64,000 nucleotides of DNA from Microbacterium sp. SD291 (lineage in GTDB: Bacteria > Actinomycetota > Actinomycetes > Actinomycetales > Microbacteriaceae): NCBI RefSeq assembly GCF_017355365.1, contig NZ_JADIJR010000003.1, positions 1 through 64,000 of the forward strand, in the 5' to 3' direction. Of this stretch, positions 8,610 through 17,451 are shown piece by piece; position 1 is the first letter of the stretch; each line of letters starts with the position of its first letter. The position numbers and the translations under genes are program-made. The notes under the pieces are model-generated. The model saw only the letters and a list, made by a program, of their open reading frames with translations, was not told where the DNA came from and searched no databases.

Positions 8610-9239
8610 TCACTCGGCCGCGTCGGCGTCCGAGGATTCGCCGGTCTCGTCGTCCGCAGCGTCGTTCGCGGCATCCGGAAGCTCTTCGAACAGGCCGGGC
8701 GGCGGGGTCACGATCACGCGACCGGCGGCGACATCGACCGTGGGGACGATCGCCTTCACGAACGGGACCATGACCTCGCGGTCTCCCGCCTTGACGATGA
8801 GCAGATCCTGCGCCGGGAAGTGCTCCACGCGCATGACCCTGCCGAGGACGACGTCGTCACGAACGACGTCGAGCCCGACCAGCTGGTGGTCGAACCACGC
8901 ATCATCCTCGACCTCTTCGACATCCTGGTCGATCCAGAGGATCGCGCGCACGAGGCTATCGGCCCCGGAGCGATCGTCGACATCGTCGAAGAAGACGACG
9001 GGATTGCCGTTCATCACGCGGTACTCGCGCACGGTGACGGTCTTTCCGTGCCACGGCGATGCCTCGGGCACCTGCAGCGTGAACTCGGCCCCGGTCACGA
9101 AGCGCCGCTCCGGGTTGTCGGTGTACAGCTCCAGCTTGAGGCCGCCCTTGAGGCCGTGCGCCTTGACGAGACGGCCTACGCGCAGCTGGTTCTTGCCCTG
9201 GTTCCGGTCCTGCGGGACCACGTCAGTCGTCCGCGACAT
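8610..9239 (-). CDS. rimM: Ribosome maturation factor RimM
   Basis: RimM binds S19 and assists 30S head assembly. The 209-residue protein has the N-terminal RimM fold (LRVGRLVKAHGLKGGLKLELYTDNPERRF) and a C-terminal PRC-barrel (LVGLDVV...VMVPFVKAIVPTVDV), then an acidic tail. The ATG at 9239 overlaps the khpA end by 17 nt. A GTG at 9221, just after the khpA stop, would give a shorter N-terminus and is equally possible. Confidence 0.95.
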   Translation of the reverse strand: MSRTTDVVPQDRNQGKNQLRVGRLVKAHGLKGGLKLELYTDNPERRFVTGAEFTLQVPEASPWHGKTVTVREYRVMNGNPVVFFDDVDDRSGADSLVRAILWIDQDVEEVEDDAWFDHQLVGLDVVRDDVVLGRVMRVEHFPAQDLLIVKAGDREVMVPFVKAIVPTVDVAAGRVIVTPPPGLFEELPDAANDAADDETGESSDADAAE

Positions 9240-9453
9240 CGACGCGGACGCGACGCCCATCCGCCAGAGCGGAGATGAGAGTGCGCAGTGCCTTCGCGGT
9301 GCGTCCGCCGCGCCCGATCACGCGTCCACGGTCATCGGGGTGCACGCGCACCTCGAGGAGATCGCCGCGAGGCGATGTGGAGGCGTTGATGCGGACATCC
9401 TCGGGGTGATCGACGATCCCCTTGACGATGTGTTCGAGCGCGGCGGCGAGCAC
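9223..9453 (-). CDS. khpA: KhpA family KH-domain RNA-binding protein
   Basis: A 76-residue single KH domain with the GXXG loop in GRVIGRGGRTAKALR (about 43-57). KhpA proteins bind RNA, often together with KhpB/Jag, and are encoded between rpsP and rimM as here. It is cotranslated with rimM and lies 6 nt after rpsP. Confidence 0.95.
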   Translation of the reverse strand: MLAAALEHIVKGIVDHPEDVRINASTSPRGDLLEVRVHPDDRGRVIGRGGRTAKALRTLISALADGRRVRVDVADD

Positions 9454-9459
9454 GGCGGA

Positions 9460-9888
9460 TTACTCTGCGTCGGTGGCGGAAGCCTCAGCGGCCTCCGCGT
9501 CGGCGGCAGGAGCCTCAGCCGGAGCTTCGGCCTTCTTCTCCGCCTTCGGCTTGACGACGGACTTCTTGGCGGCGTCGATTTCGAACGGCGCCTTGGGCTC
9601 GGCGACCTTGAGGGTGGACTTCGCGTCCTTGTCGCCCTTGAACTTGCCCCAGTCGCCCGTGATCTTCAGCAGGGCGGTGACCTGCTCGGTCGGCTGAGCG
9701 CCGACGGAGAGCCAGTACTGGGCACGCTCGGAGTCGACCTCGATGAACGAGGGCTCCTCGGTGGGGTGGTACTTGCCGATCTCCTCGATCACTCGACCAT
9801 CGCGCTTGGTGCGCGAGTCGGCGACGACGATGCGGTAGTACGGCGCGCGGATCTTGCCCAGGCGCTTGAGACGAATCTTGACAGCCAC
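9460..9888 (-). CDS. rpsP: 30S ribosomal protein S16
   Basis: The 142-residue product has the S16 core ([38 protein letters not shown]) followed by an Ala/Glu/Lys-rich C-terminal extension typical of actinobacterial S16. The GTG start is chosen because AGGAG stands 6 nt upstream and the family begins at AVKIRL. The annotated frame runs further upstream, but that part overlaps the leader. It heads the rpsP-khpA-rimM-trmD operon. Confidence 0.97.
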   Translation of the reverse strand: MAVKIRLKRLGKIRAPYYRIVVADSRTKRDGRVIEEIGKYHPTEEPSFIEVDSERAQYWLSVGAQPTEQVTALLKITGDWGKFKGDKDAKSTLKVAEPKAPFEIDAAKKSVVKPKAEKKAEAPAEAPAADAEAAEASATDAE

Positions 9889-10022
9889 GATTCTCCTGAA
9901 TTGTGTGGAAGGAAACGAACCGATCGCCTGGAGAGTGGGGTGCACACCCGGCGGAAGCTCTGAAAGGGAGGACAAGTGCTGGATAGAGGGTCGAGCACGT
10001 CGTCCGACCTTCTATTCTGCCA
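9889..10022 (-). promoter_or_regulatory. rpsP promoter and 5' leader
   Basis: An extended -10, TGGCAGAAT (complement of 10014-10022), matches the one before rplS exactly. The inferred leader is about 118 nt and contains TTCCTTCCA (9906-9914), shared with the rplS leader, then an AGGAG ribosome site. Confidence 0.6.
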
Positions 10023-10084
10023 GATGCCTGCGCCAGGCGCGAAACGAGACGACACAGCGTTGCCGTGTCGCGTGCGCCGCGTGC

Positions 10085-10090
10085 CAGACT
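10085..10090 (+). promoter_or_regulatory. -10 box for leaderless glutamate-cysteine ligase transcript
   Basis: CAGACT is followed by six bases and then the GTG at 10097. It supports that start over the upstream GTG at 10091. Confidence 0.45.
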
Positions 10091-10096
10091 GTGCGG

Positions 10097-11269
10097 GTGA
10101 AACTCGATTTCGCCCACTCGGACCGCTCCACCGTCGGCCTGGAATGGGAGATCATGCTCGCGGATCCCGCGAGCGGTGATCTGGTCGGGCGCGCACCCGA
10201 GCTGCTCTCCGCGCTCGAGGCGGAGAGCGCCCACGAGCGGCATACCGTGACCGGCGAGCTGCTCACCAACACGATCGAGGTGACCAGCGGCGTCGGGTCT
10301 TCCGTGGCGCAGGCGGTCGACGACATCGCCATGGCCATCTCCGCCGTGCGCTCGGCCACGGATCCTGCCGGCATCGAGCTGCTCTCGGCCGGCAGTCACC
10401 CGTTCGCCCAGTGGTTCGACCAGCAGGTGACGGACAAGACGCGCTATCACACGCTCATCGAGCGCACCCAGTGGTGGGGGCGCAACATGATGATCTGGGG
10501 CATCCACGTCCACATCGGCGTCGAGGACCATCGCAAGGTCTTCCCCATCATCAACGCACTCGCCGGGTTCCTGCCGCATCTGCAGGCGCTCGCTGCGTCG
10601 AGTCCGTACTGGGCCGGCGAGCGGACCGGATACGCATCGAATCGCGCACTCGTGTTCCAGCAGCTGCCGACGGCCGGACTCCCCTGGCCGCTGCACGACT
10701 GGTCGCAGTTCGAGTCGTATCTCGACGACATGGTGCGCACCGGCGTGATGGCCGACGCGTCGGAGGTCCGCTGGGACATCCGGCCGGCTCCGCGCTGGGG
10801 GACGATCGAGGTCCGCGCCTGCGACGGCATGTCGACGCTCCCGGAGCTGGCGTCCGTCGCGGCGCTCGTGCAGGTGCTGGTGGAGCACTTCTCCCGCCTT
10901 CTCGACGAGGGGCGCTCGCTGCCGGAGATGCCCGCCTGGTTCCACCGCGAGAACAAGTGGCGCGCCGCGCGATACGGCCTCGATGCACGGGTGATCGTGG
11001 ATGCCGCCGGCACGCAGCGCCCTGTACGCGACCACCTCGCCGAGACTCTGGAGCTGCTCGCACCCGTGGCCGCCGATCTCGGCTGCGGGCGCGAGTTCAG
11101 CGGCGTCGGCACGATCCTCGCCGACGGCGCCAGTTACGCCAGGCAGCTCGCGGTGGCGGATGCCGAAGGCGGCGAACTGACCGCGGTCGTGCAGCATCTC
11201 ATCCGCGAGTTCCGCTCCGGGCCCGAGTCGTCCATCCCGCAGGGCTGTTCTCAGTCCTCCACGAGCTGA
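10097..11269 (+). CDS. YbdK-type carboxylate-amine ligase (glutamate-cysteine ligase family 2)
   Basis: The 390-residue protein belongs to the GCS2 family. Seen motifs are TVGLEWEIMLAD near the N-terminus, GELLTNTIEVTSG, the WWGRNMMIWGIHVHIGVED core and WDIRPAPRWGTIEVRACDG. E. coli YbdK has weak gamma-glutamyl-cysteine ligase activity; in actinobacteria related EgtA/GshA-like enzymes feed ergothioneine or other thiol pathways. The natural substrate is uncertain. It is divergent from rpsP, and its last 19 nt overlap the end of the convergent SorC-type regulator. Confidence 0.9.
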   Translation: MKLDFAHSDRSTVGLEWEIMLADPASGDLVGRAPELLSALEAESAHERHTVTGELLTNTIEVTSGVGSSVAQAVDDIAMAISAVRSATDPAGIELLSAGSHPFAQWFDQQVTDKTRYHTLIERTQWWGRNMMIWGIHVHIGVEDHRKVFPIINALAGFLPHLQALAASSPYWAGERTGYASNRALVFQQLPTAGLPWPLHDWSQFESYLDDMVRTGVMADASEVRWDIRPAPRWGTIEVRACDGMSTLPELASVAALVQVLVEHFSRLLDEGRSLPEMPAWFHRENKWRAARYGLDARVIVDAAGTQRPVRDHLAETLELLAPVAADLGCGREFSGVGTILADGASYARQLAVADAEGGELTAVVQHLIREFRSGPESSIPQGCSQSSTS

Positions 11270-12222
11270 CGGGCCAGTCCCTCGTCGAGCACGACATCGG
11301 TGATCAGGTCTGCGGAGATAGCGGCGCGCAGGCTCGCGAGCTTCGGGATGCCCGACACCACGCACACTCGTCGAGGAACTCGCCGTAGGCGATCGAGGCC
11401 GGGGCCGGTCGCTCGCGCGTTGACCCTGATGTCCCGCCAGGATCCGTCCGCACGGAAGAAGACGGTCGCAACGTCCCCGATCGCGTGGTCCTCGCGGAGG
11501 CTCCGGTAGTCCTCGCGTCCGAGGTAGCCGCCGACGTAGACGCGGCTGGGCACTTCGGCCGCCGGTGAGCCGAGGCTGAACACGGCGATGTCCAGCTTCG
11601 ACTGCAGGTCGAGCACCCGGAGGGTGCTCCGCTCCCGCCACATCGCCTCTCTCGTGGAGGGGTCGTCGAAGAACGCCGGAACCGGGAACTGCTGCACCTG
11701 CGCGCCGAACGCGCTGCCGAAGCGCTGCAGGATGTCGCTGGAATACTCCACGCCGCTGGTCTGGGTGTTGCCTGCGCCGTTGAGCTGCACGAATGTCGTG
11801 TTGTGCGTCTCCTTCTGCGTGAGGCCGCGACTGACCGCGCTGATCGTCGACCCCCACGCGACGCCGATGACCATGTTCGAGTCGACGAACTGGGACAGCA
11901 GGCGGCCTGCCGTGAGCGCGACGCGCTCGAGACGCTCGACCTCGCTGACGATCTCCGGGATCGGGACGACGTGGGCGACGAGGTGGTGGCGGTCGCGGAT
12001 TCGCTGCTCGAGCATGCCCAGCCGCTCGAGCGGCGAATTGATCCGGATGTCCACCAGCCCGCTCTCCCGCGCGAAGCTCAAGAGTCGCGACACCGACGAC
12101 CGGGAGGTCCCGAGCTCCTGCGCGATCACCTCCATCGTCTTGTCCTGCATGTAGTAGAGCTGCGCCGCGGTGAGCGCGGCGACCAGCTTCGAGTCCCGTG
12201 ATCTCGCATCCGCCTGGGTCAT
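11251..12222 (-). CDS. SorC/DeoR-family sugar-binding transcriptional regulator (probable glycerol regulon regulator)
   Basis: The 323-residue protein has an N-terminal helix-turn-helix (AQELGTSRSSVSRLLSFARESG, about 33-54) and the SorC effector-binding domain, with VIGVAWGSTISAVSRGL typical of the phosphosugar-binding site. It is divergent from glpD with a perfect palindrome in the 101-nt gap. By context it controls glycerol uptake and oxidation, probably sensing glycerol-3-phosphate or a related phosphosugar. The ATG at 12222 has GGAGGA just upstream. Its last bases overlap the convergent ligase gene. Confidence 0.92.
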   Translation of the reverse strand: MTQADARSRDSKLVAALTAAQLYYMQDKTMEVIAQELGTSRSSVSRLLSFARESGLVDIRINSPLERLGMLEQRIRDRHHLVAHVVPIPEIVSEVERLERVALTAGRLLSQFVDSNMVIGVAWGSTISAVSRGLTQKETHNTTFVQLNGAGNTQTSGVEYSSDILQRFGSAFGAQVQQFPVPAFFDDPSTREAMWRERSTLRVLDLQSKLDIAVFSLGSPAAEVPSRVYVGGYLGREDYRSLREDHAIGDVATVFFRADGSWRDIRVNARATGPGLDRLRRVPRRVCVVSGIPKLASLRAAISADLITDVVLDEGLARQLVED

Positions 12223-12245
12223 GACATCCTCCTCGACCCCGATCC

Positions 12246-12261
12246 TTGCACATATGTGCAA
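12246..12261. promoter_or_regulatory. Palindromic operator for the SorC-type regulator
   Basis: TTGCACATATGTGCAA is a perfect 16-bp palindrome between the regulator start (12222) and the glpD start (12324). It is AT-rich against its surroundings and has the inverted TGCACATATGTGCA form often seen for DeoR/SorC-type sites. It probably serves both autoregulation and control of glpDFK. Confidence 0.75.
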
Positions 12262-12323
12262 CCGCCTTGCGCGCCACGGTCGTCGGGTCGATGCTGGGGG
12301 CAAGCAAAGAAGAGAGGTCGAGG

Positions 12324-14033
12324 ATGATCGAGTCGACACACTCCTCGCCGGAGCGCGCTGAGGTCCGCGCGGTCCGCGAATCCGGACGTACGAGCGTCCT
12401 AGTCATCGGTGCCGGTATCAACGGCATCTCGACGTTCCGCGATCTGGCACTCCAGGGCGTGGACGTCGTTCTCGTCGAGCGCGGCGACTTCGCCTCCGGC
12501 GCGTCGTCCGCGTCGAGCCACATGATCCACGGCGGCATCCGCTATCTGGAGAACGGCGAGTTCCGCCTCGTGCGGGAGTCGGTCGAGGAGCGCAACGGTC
12601 TTCTCAAGATCGCCCCGCACTACGTCAAGCCGCTGCAGACGACGATCCCGATCTACTCGACGTTCTCGGGCATCCTCGCCGCCCCGCTCCGCTTCCTGAC
12701 GCACCGCAGCGGAAAGCCGCAGGAGCGCGGCGCCTTCCTCATCAAGGTCGGCCTGATGATCTACGACACGTTCTCGCGTGACGGCGGAGTGGTTCCGCGG
12801 CACCGCTTCCTCGGCCGGAAGCGCTCCCTCGCCGAGCTGCCTGCGCTGGACCCCGACATCAAGTACACCGCGACGTACTACGACGCCTCGATGCACGACC
12901 CGGAGCGACTCGCGCTCGACGTCCTCCAGGACGGTCGCGCGGCGCACCCGGGGGCGGTCGCACTCAACTACGTCGAGGCCGTCGGACGCGACGGCGGCAG
13001 GGTCCTGCTGCGCGACCGCGAGAGCGGCACCGAGTTCGCAGTCACCGCGGATGTCGTGGTCAACGCATCCGGTCCGTGGACCGACATCACCAACGACGCG
13101 CTCGGGGCGGAGACGCGCTTCATGGGCGGCACGAAGGGCTCGCACATCGTCCTCGATCACCCCGAGCTCCTCGAGGCGACGCGGGGCCGCGAGATCTTCT
13201 TCGAGCACTCCGACGGCCGCATCGTGCTGATCTACCCGCTCAAGGGTCGCGTCCTGGTCGGCACCACCGACATCGACGCCGACCCGCGCGAGGTCCCGGT
13301 CTGCACCGAGGAGGAGATCGACTACTTCTTCGAGCTCATCCATCACGTGTTCCCGCAGATCCCCGTGTCGCGCGAGCAGATCGTCTACAACTTCTCCGGC
13401 ATCCGCCCGTTGCCGCGCCACGAGGACACCGCCCCCGGGTTCGTCTCCCGCGACTACCGCATCGAGGTCGACGAGAAGGGCGCCGTCCCGCTGGTCAGCC
13501 TCGTCGGAGGCAAGTGGACGACGTTCCGCGCGCTCGGTGAATCCCTCTCAGACGTGGTGCTGGGTCTCATCGGACGCACCCGCACCGTGTCGACGGCCGG
13601 CCGCGCGATCGGCGGCGGCCGCGACTTCCCCCGCACGGAGAAGGCGCGCCGCATCTGGATCCAGGAGAACCTCGCCGGCGCCGGCGACCGCGCCGAGCAT
13701 CTGCTCGCGCGGTACGGCACCCGCGCAGCGCAGGTCTGGGACTTCGTCGAGCAGGGGGCGGATGCTCCGCTCGCAAGCGGCGACCTGTCCTCCCGGGAGC
13801 TCGAGTGGATGGTGCAGAACGAACTCGTCACGCGCCTCGAAGACGTCATCCTGCGCCGCACCAGCCTCGCCTTCACCGGTCGGGTGAATTCGGAGGTCCT
13901 CGACGAGCTCGCGGACGCCCTGGCCCCGCTGCTGGGCTGGGACCGTGCGCGTCACGACGCGGAGCTGGAGCAGACGCGCGCGCTGCTGAACGAAAGGCAT
14001 GGACTTCACATCTCGTCCCGCACCCGCGGCTGA
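12324..14033 (+). CDS. glpD: Aerobic glycerol-3-phosphate dehydrogenase
   Basis: GlpD oxidises glycerol-3-phosphate to dihydroxyacetone phosphate and passes electrons to quinones at the membrane. The 569-residue protein has the FAD-binding GAGINGISTFRDLALQG (about 30-46), DFASGASSASSHMIHGGIRYLE, and the conserved SGIRPL and GGKWTTFRALGE segments, plus a C-terminal helical domain. The ATG at 12324 follows GAGAGG. The upstream in-frame part of the frame crosses the operator and was rejected. glpF and glpK follow on the same strand. Confidence 0.96.
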   Translation: MIESTHSSPERAEVRAVRESGRTSVLVIGAGINGISTFRDLALQGVDVVLVERGDFASGASSASSHMIHGGIRYLENGEFRLVRESVEERNGLLKIAPHYVKPLQTTIPIYSTFSGILAAPLRFLTHRSGKPQERGAFLIKVGLMIYDTFSRDGGVVPRHRFLGRKRSLAELPALDPDIKYTATYYDASMHDPERLALDVLQDGRAAHPGAVALNYVEAVGRDGGRVLLRDRESGTEFAVTADVVVNASGPWTDITNDALGAETRFMGGTKGSHIVLDHPELLEATRGREIFFEHSDGRIVLIYPLKGRVLVGTTDIDADPREVPVCTEEEIDYFFELIHHVFPQIPVSREQIVYNFSGIRPLPRHEDTAPGFVSRDYRIEVDEKGAVPLVSLVGGKWTTFRALGESLSDVVLGLIGRTRTVSTAGRAIGGGRDFPRTEKARRIWIQENLAGAGDRAEHLLARYGTRAAQVWDFVEQGADAPLASGDLSSRELEWMVQNELVTRLEDVILRRTSLAFTGRVNSEVLDELADALAPLLGWDRARHDAELEQTRALLNERHGLHISSRTRG

Positions 14034-14125
14034 CGAGGTTCCGACCGTCGCCCTCCTCGCGGCGTATCTCCCAAGGAAGTGACAGGGCAGAGGGGCCCTG
14101 ACACGCAAGAAAGGTCAATGAAGAC

Positions 14126-14878
14126 ATGACTGACGTCAATCTCGGTCTCTACTTCCTCTCCGAACTCGTGGGCACCGCGATGCTCATCCTGCTCGGCTGC
14201 GGCGTAGTGGCCAACGTCGCCCTCGCCAAGAACAAGGGATACGGCGGCGGCTTCCTGCTGGTCAACTGGGGATGGGGCCTCGCGGTCTTCGCCGGTGTGC
14301 TCGTCTCCGCCTACTCCGGCGCTATCCTGAACCCCGCCGTCGGCATGGGTCTGCTGGTCGCCGGCAAGATCGATTTCACGATGTTCCTCGTCGCCACCGG
14401 CGCTGAGCTGCTCGGTGCGATCATCGGTGCGATCCTGACGTGGGCGGCGTACCGCCAGCACTTCGACGCCGAGGAGGACCCGGCGAACAAGCTCGGCGTG
14501 TTCTCCACCGGACCGGCGATCCGCTCCTACGGCCACAACCTCATCACCGAGATCATCGGCACGTTCGTCCTCGTCTTCGTGATCTTCGCGTTCGCGGACT
14601 ACGGCGACATCGAGATCGGCACGCCCGGTGGCCTCGGCCCGCTCTCGGCTCTCCCCGTCGCCCTGCTCGTCGTCGCGATCGGCGCCTCGCTCGGTGGCCC
14701 CACCGGCTACGCGATCAACCCCGCCCGTGACCTGGGCCCGCGTATCGCCCACGCGATCCTGCCCATCAAGGGCAAGGGCTCGAGCGACTGGTCGTACTCG
14801 TGGGTGCCGGTCGTCGGCCCCCTCATCGGCGGTGCACTCGCCGCTCTCGCAGCACCCGTCCTGCTGAACCTCGCCTGA
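14126..14878 (+). CDS. glpF: Glycerol uptake facilitator (aquaglyceroporin)
   Basis: A 250-residue MIP-family channel with six hydrophobic helices and both asparagine motifs: the first NPA in ILNPAVGMG (about residue 67) and the second as YAINPARDLGPRIAHAI near residue 200. The Asp-containing second loop is typical of aquaglyceroporins. The start follows AAAGG. The gene lies 92 nt after glpD and 41 nt before glpK. The short gap to glpD holds a weak CAGGGC/GCCCTG hairpin only. Confidence 0.95.
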   Translation: MTDVNLGLYFLSELVGTAMLILLGCGVVANVALAKNKGYGGGFLLVNWGWGLAVFAGVLVSAYSGAILNPAVGMGLLVAGKIDFTMFLVATGAELLGAIIGAILTWAAYRQHFDAEEDPANKLGVFSTGPAIRSYGHNLITEIIGTFVLVFVIFAFADYGDIEIGTPGGLGPLSALPVALLVVAIGASLGGPTGYAINPARDLGPRIAHAILPIKGKGSSDWSYSWVPVVGPLIGGALAALAAPVLLNLA

Positions 14879-14919
14879 CTCTCCCGTCAACCGCATCCTG
14901 AACTCAAAGGAGAAAACCA

Positions 14920-16434
14920 ATGGCTGACTACATCATCGCCATCGATCAGGGAACGACCTCCAGCCGCGCGATCATCTTCGACAAGAAGGGCAGCATCGTC
15001 GAGACCGGTCAGAAGGAGCACGAGCAGATCCTGCCGCAGGCCGGCTGGGTCGAGCACGACCCTGCCGAGATCTGGCGCAACGTCCAGGAGGTCATCGGGC
15101 TGGCGCTGAGCCGCGCCGACCTGACCCGTCACGACATCGCCGCGGTCGGAATCACCAACCAGCGCGAGACCGCCGTGGTCTGGGACAAGACCACCGGTGA
15201 GCCGGTCTACAACGCGATCGTCTGGCAGGACACCCGCACGCAGCCCATCGTCGACCGCCTCGCGGCCGACGGCGGCGTCGAGCGGTTCAAGCAGGTCGTC
15301 GGCCTTCCGCTCGCGACCTACTTCTCCGGCACCAAGATCGCCTGGATCCTCGAGAACGTCGAGGGTGCTCGCGAGAAGGCGGAGGCAGGAAACCTGCTGT
15401 TCGGGACGACCGACTGCTGGGTGCTGTGGAACCTGACCGGCGGCGTCGACGGCGGCGTGCACGCGACCGACGTCACCAACGCCTCCCGCACGATGTTCAT
15501 GGATCTCGAGACGCTCGAATGGCGCGACGACATCCTCGAGGCGTTCGGCGTGCCGCGCTCGATGATGCCGGAGATCCGGTCGTCCTCCGAGGTCTACGGC
15601 GCGGCGGAGGACTCCTCGCTGCTGCGTGAGACGCCGATCGCCGGAATCCTCGGCGACCAGCAGGCGGCGACCTTCGGCCAGGCCGCGTTCAACACCGGTG
15701 AGAGCAAGAACACCTACGGCACCGGCTGCTTCCTGATCTTCAACACGGGCGAGGAGATCGTCCACTCGAAGAACGGGCTGCTCACCACCGTCGGGTACAA
15801 GCTCGGCGACGGTCCGACCCACTACGCGCTCGAGGGCTCGATCGCCGTCACCGGATCGCTGATCCAGTGGCTGCGTGACCAGCTGGGGATCATCGGCTCG
15901 GCGCCTGAGGTCGAAGAGCTCGCGAAGCAGGTCGACGACAACGGCGGCGTGTACATCGTGCCGGCGTTCTCTGGGCTGTTCGCTCCGTACTGGCGCCCGG
16001 ACGCCCGCGGCGCGATCGTCGGGCTCACCCGCTACGCGAACAAGAACCACATCGCTCGCGCGGCACTCGAGGCCGTCGCCTACCAGACCCGCGACGTGCT
16101 GGACGCCGTCAACGCGGACGCCGGTGTCGACCTCACGGAACTCAAGGTCGACGGCGGGATGGTCGCCAACGACGCGCTGATGCAGTTCCAGGCGGATATC
16201 CTCGGCGTGCCGGTGGTGCGCCCGGTCGTCGCGGAGACCACGGCTCTGGGCGCGGCGTACGCCGCAGGCCTGGCCGTGGGGTTCTGGAACGGTCTCGACG
16301 ATCTCGCCGCCAACTGGCAGGAGGACAGGCGCTGGGCGCCGTCGATGGAGGATGCCGAGCGCGACCGTCAGCTGAGGCTGTGGCGCAAGGCCGTCACGAA
16401 GTCGATGGACTGGGTCGACGACGACGTGAAGTGA
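14920..16434 (+). CDS. glpK: Glycerol kinase
   Basis: A 504-residue FGGY kinase that phosphorylates glycerol to sn-glycerol-3-phosphate, the GlpD substrate. It shows the N-terminal ATP loop [20 protein letters not shown]-type [13 protein letters not shown], the adenosine motif [13 protein letters not shown], and the signature [20 protein letters not shown] near residue 360. The AAAGGAG ribosome site precedes the ATG. It completes a regulator-glpD-glpF-glpK glycerol unit and is followed by a strong hairpin. Confidence 0.97.
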   Translation: MADYIIAIDQGTTSSRAIIFDKKGSIVETGQKEHEQILPQAGWVEHDPAEIWRNVQEVIGLALSRADLTRHDIAAVGITNQRETAVVWDKTTGEPVYNAIVWQDTRTQPIVDRLAADGGVERFKQVVGLPLATYFSGTKIAWILENVEGAREKAEAGNLLFGTTDCWVLWNLTGGVDGGVHATDVTNASRTMFMDLETLEWRDDILEAFGVPRSMMPEIRSSSEVYGAAEDSSLLRETPIAGILGDQQAATFGQAAFNTGESKNTYGTGCFLIFNTGEEIVHSKNGLLTTVGYKLGDGPTHYALEGSIAVTGSLIQWLRDQLGIIGSAPEVEELAKQVDDNGGVYIVPAFSGLFAPYWRPDARGAIVGLTRYANKNHIARAALEAVAYQTRDVLDAVNADAGVDLTELKVDGGMVANDALMQFQADILGVPVVRPVVAETTALGAAYAAGLAVGFWNGLDDLAANWQEDRRWAPSMEDAERDRQLRLWRKAVTKSMDWVDDDVK

Positions 16435-16447
16435 TCGCACATCGCTG

Positions 16448-16484
16448 AGAGGCGGGTCCGGAGGATTCCTCCGGGCCCGCCTCT
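16448..16484. terminator. Bidirectional hairpin terminator after glpK
   Basis: A long GC-rich inverted repeat (AGAGGCGGG...CCGGAGG / CCTCCGG...CCCGCCTCT, one unpaired position) ends in TTT on the plus strand and touches the stop codon of the convergent LysR gene. It can serve both genes. Confidence 0.85.
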
Positions 16485-16485
16485 T

Positions 16486-17373
16486 TCATGCGCCGGCAGG
16501 CAGCGCGACGTCGATCTCGCGGAGGAAGGCGCCCGCGACGCTCCGAGGTGCCTGTGCGTCCCACGCCGCGTATTCCACTCGAACCGGTCCGTCGGCGACC
16601 GCGACCGCCGCGACGTCGGCATGCGCTCTCGCGACCACCCCGGGTGCAAGGAGTGTCACTGCGAGTCCCGCGCTCACGAGCCCGAGGATCAGCTCGGCCG
16701 AGTCCGCTTCGAACGCGACGTCCCTGGGGACCCCCGCGGCGGCGAAGGCGGTGTCGCTCTGCGCGCGTCCGGAGGTGCCCGCAGGGAAGTCTGCGAAAAC
16801 CTCGCCGGCCAGGTCCGCCAGGTCGATGCTCGCACTGAGGGCCAGCGAGTGCGAGCGGGGCACGGCCGCGACGAGTCGCTCCCGCGCAAGGACCCGCAGC
16901 GCGACACCTCCCGGCCTGCTCTCCTCCCGCAGCCCGAGCAGAGCCACGTCGAGGTCGCCGCACCTGATCGAGGCGATCAGGGTGTCGCTGTTGCCGACCG
17001 TGAGTTCCACGCGCACGACGGGATGCGCGATGCGGAAGCGCGCGATGAGCGCCGGCACGTCGACCGCCGCCACCGTGGGGATCACCCCGAGCCGCAGCGT
17101 GCCGATGACCTGCCCTCCCGCTGCCGCGGCGTCCTCCCGCGCGCCGTCCGCGGCCGTCACGGCTGTCCGGGCCTGCCGCACGAACGCCTCCCCTGCCTCC
17201 GTGAGCCGGACGCTCCTGCTGGTGCGAGCGAAGAGCCGCTGACCCAGCTCGCGCTCGAGGGCGGCGATCCGGTGGCTCAGTGCGGACTGCGTCACGAAGA
17301 GGCGCTCTGCACCGCGGGTGAAGCTCGACGACTCGGCGACCGCGACCACGTATCGCAACTGTTGAAGGTCCAT
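16486..17373 (-). CDS. LysR-family transcriptional regulator
   Basis: The 295-residue protein has the LysR N-terminal winged helix (LQQLRYVVAVAESSSFTRGAERLFVTQSALSHRIAALERELG) and a C-terminal periplasmic-binding-like effector domain. The start at MDLQQLRY fits the family; an upstream ATG adds seven atypical residues. It is divergent from the EamA transporter at 17452, with a T-N11-A type inverted repeat between them, so it probably controls that transporter. The effector is unknown. Confidence 0.94.
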   Translation of the reverse strand: MDLQQLRYVVAVAESSSFTRGAERLFVTQSALSHRIAALERELGQRLFARTSRSVRLTEAGEAFVRQARTAVTAADGAREDAAAAGGQVIGTLRLGVIPTVAAVDVPALIARFRIAHPVVRVELTVGNSDTLIASIRCGDLDVALLGLREESRPGGVALRVLARERLVAAVPRSHSLALSASIDLADLAGEVFADFPAGTSGRAQSDTAFAAAGVPRDVAFEADSAELILGLVSAGLAVTLLAPGVVARAHADVAAVAVADGPVRVEYAAWDAQAPRSVAGAFLREIDVALPAGA

Positions 17374-17378
17374 GTATT

Positions 17379-17395
17379 CATGATCTCCAATCATG
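17379..17395. promoter_or_regulatory. Candidate LysR operator
   Basis: CATGAT-CTCCA-ATCATG is a perfect inverted repeat with the LysR T-N11-A spacing, placed directly upstream of the LysR start and about 50 nt before the EamA -10 box. Confidence 0.55.
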
Positions 17396-17439
17396 GGTGT
17401 TGTGACAACTATGCGTTGGACTCATCCCCGCGCAGCGAG

Positions 17440-17445
17440 GACGCT
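17440..17445 (+). promoter_or_regulatory. Weak -10-like hexamer 6 nt before the EamA start
   Basis: GACGCT is followed by GGAACC and ATG. Only the second and last bases match TANNNT, but the spacing and the CTGGAACCATG context equal those before the DUF3515 gene. Confidence 0.3.
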
Positions 17446-17451
17446 GGAACC

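Noticed and set aside
9515..12538. A 1007-codon open frame on the minus strand
   Set aside because: It runs across rpsP, the divergent ligase gene and the SorC regulator in other frames and reads as Arg/Gly/Pro-rich low-complexity sequence, a typical high-GC shadow.
14080..14110. Small CAGGGC/GCCCTG hairpin between glpD and glpF
   Set aside because: Only 6 bp with no T-run; too weak to call a terminator or operator.
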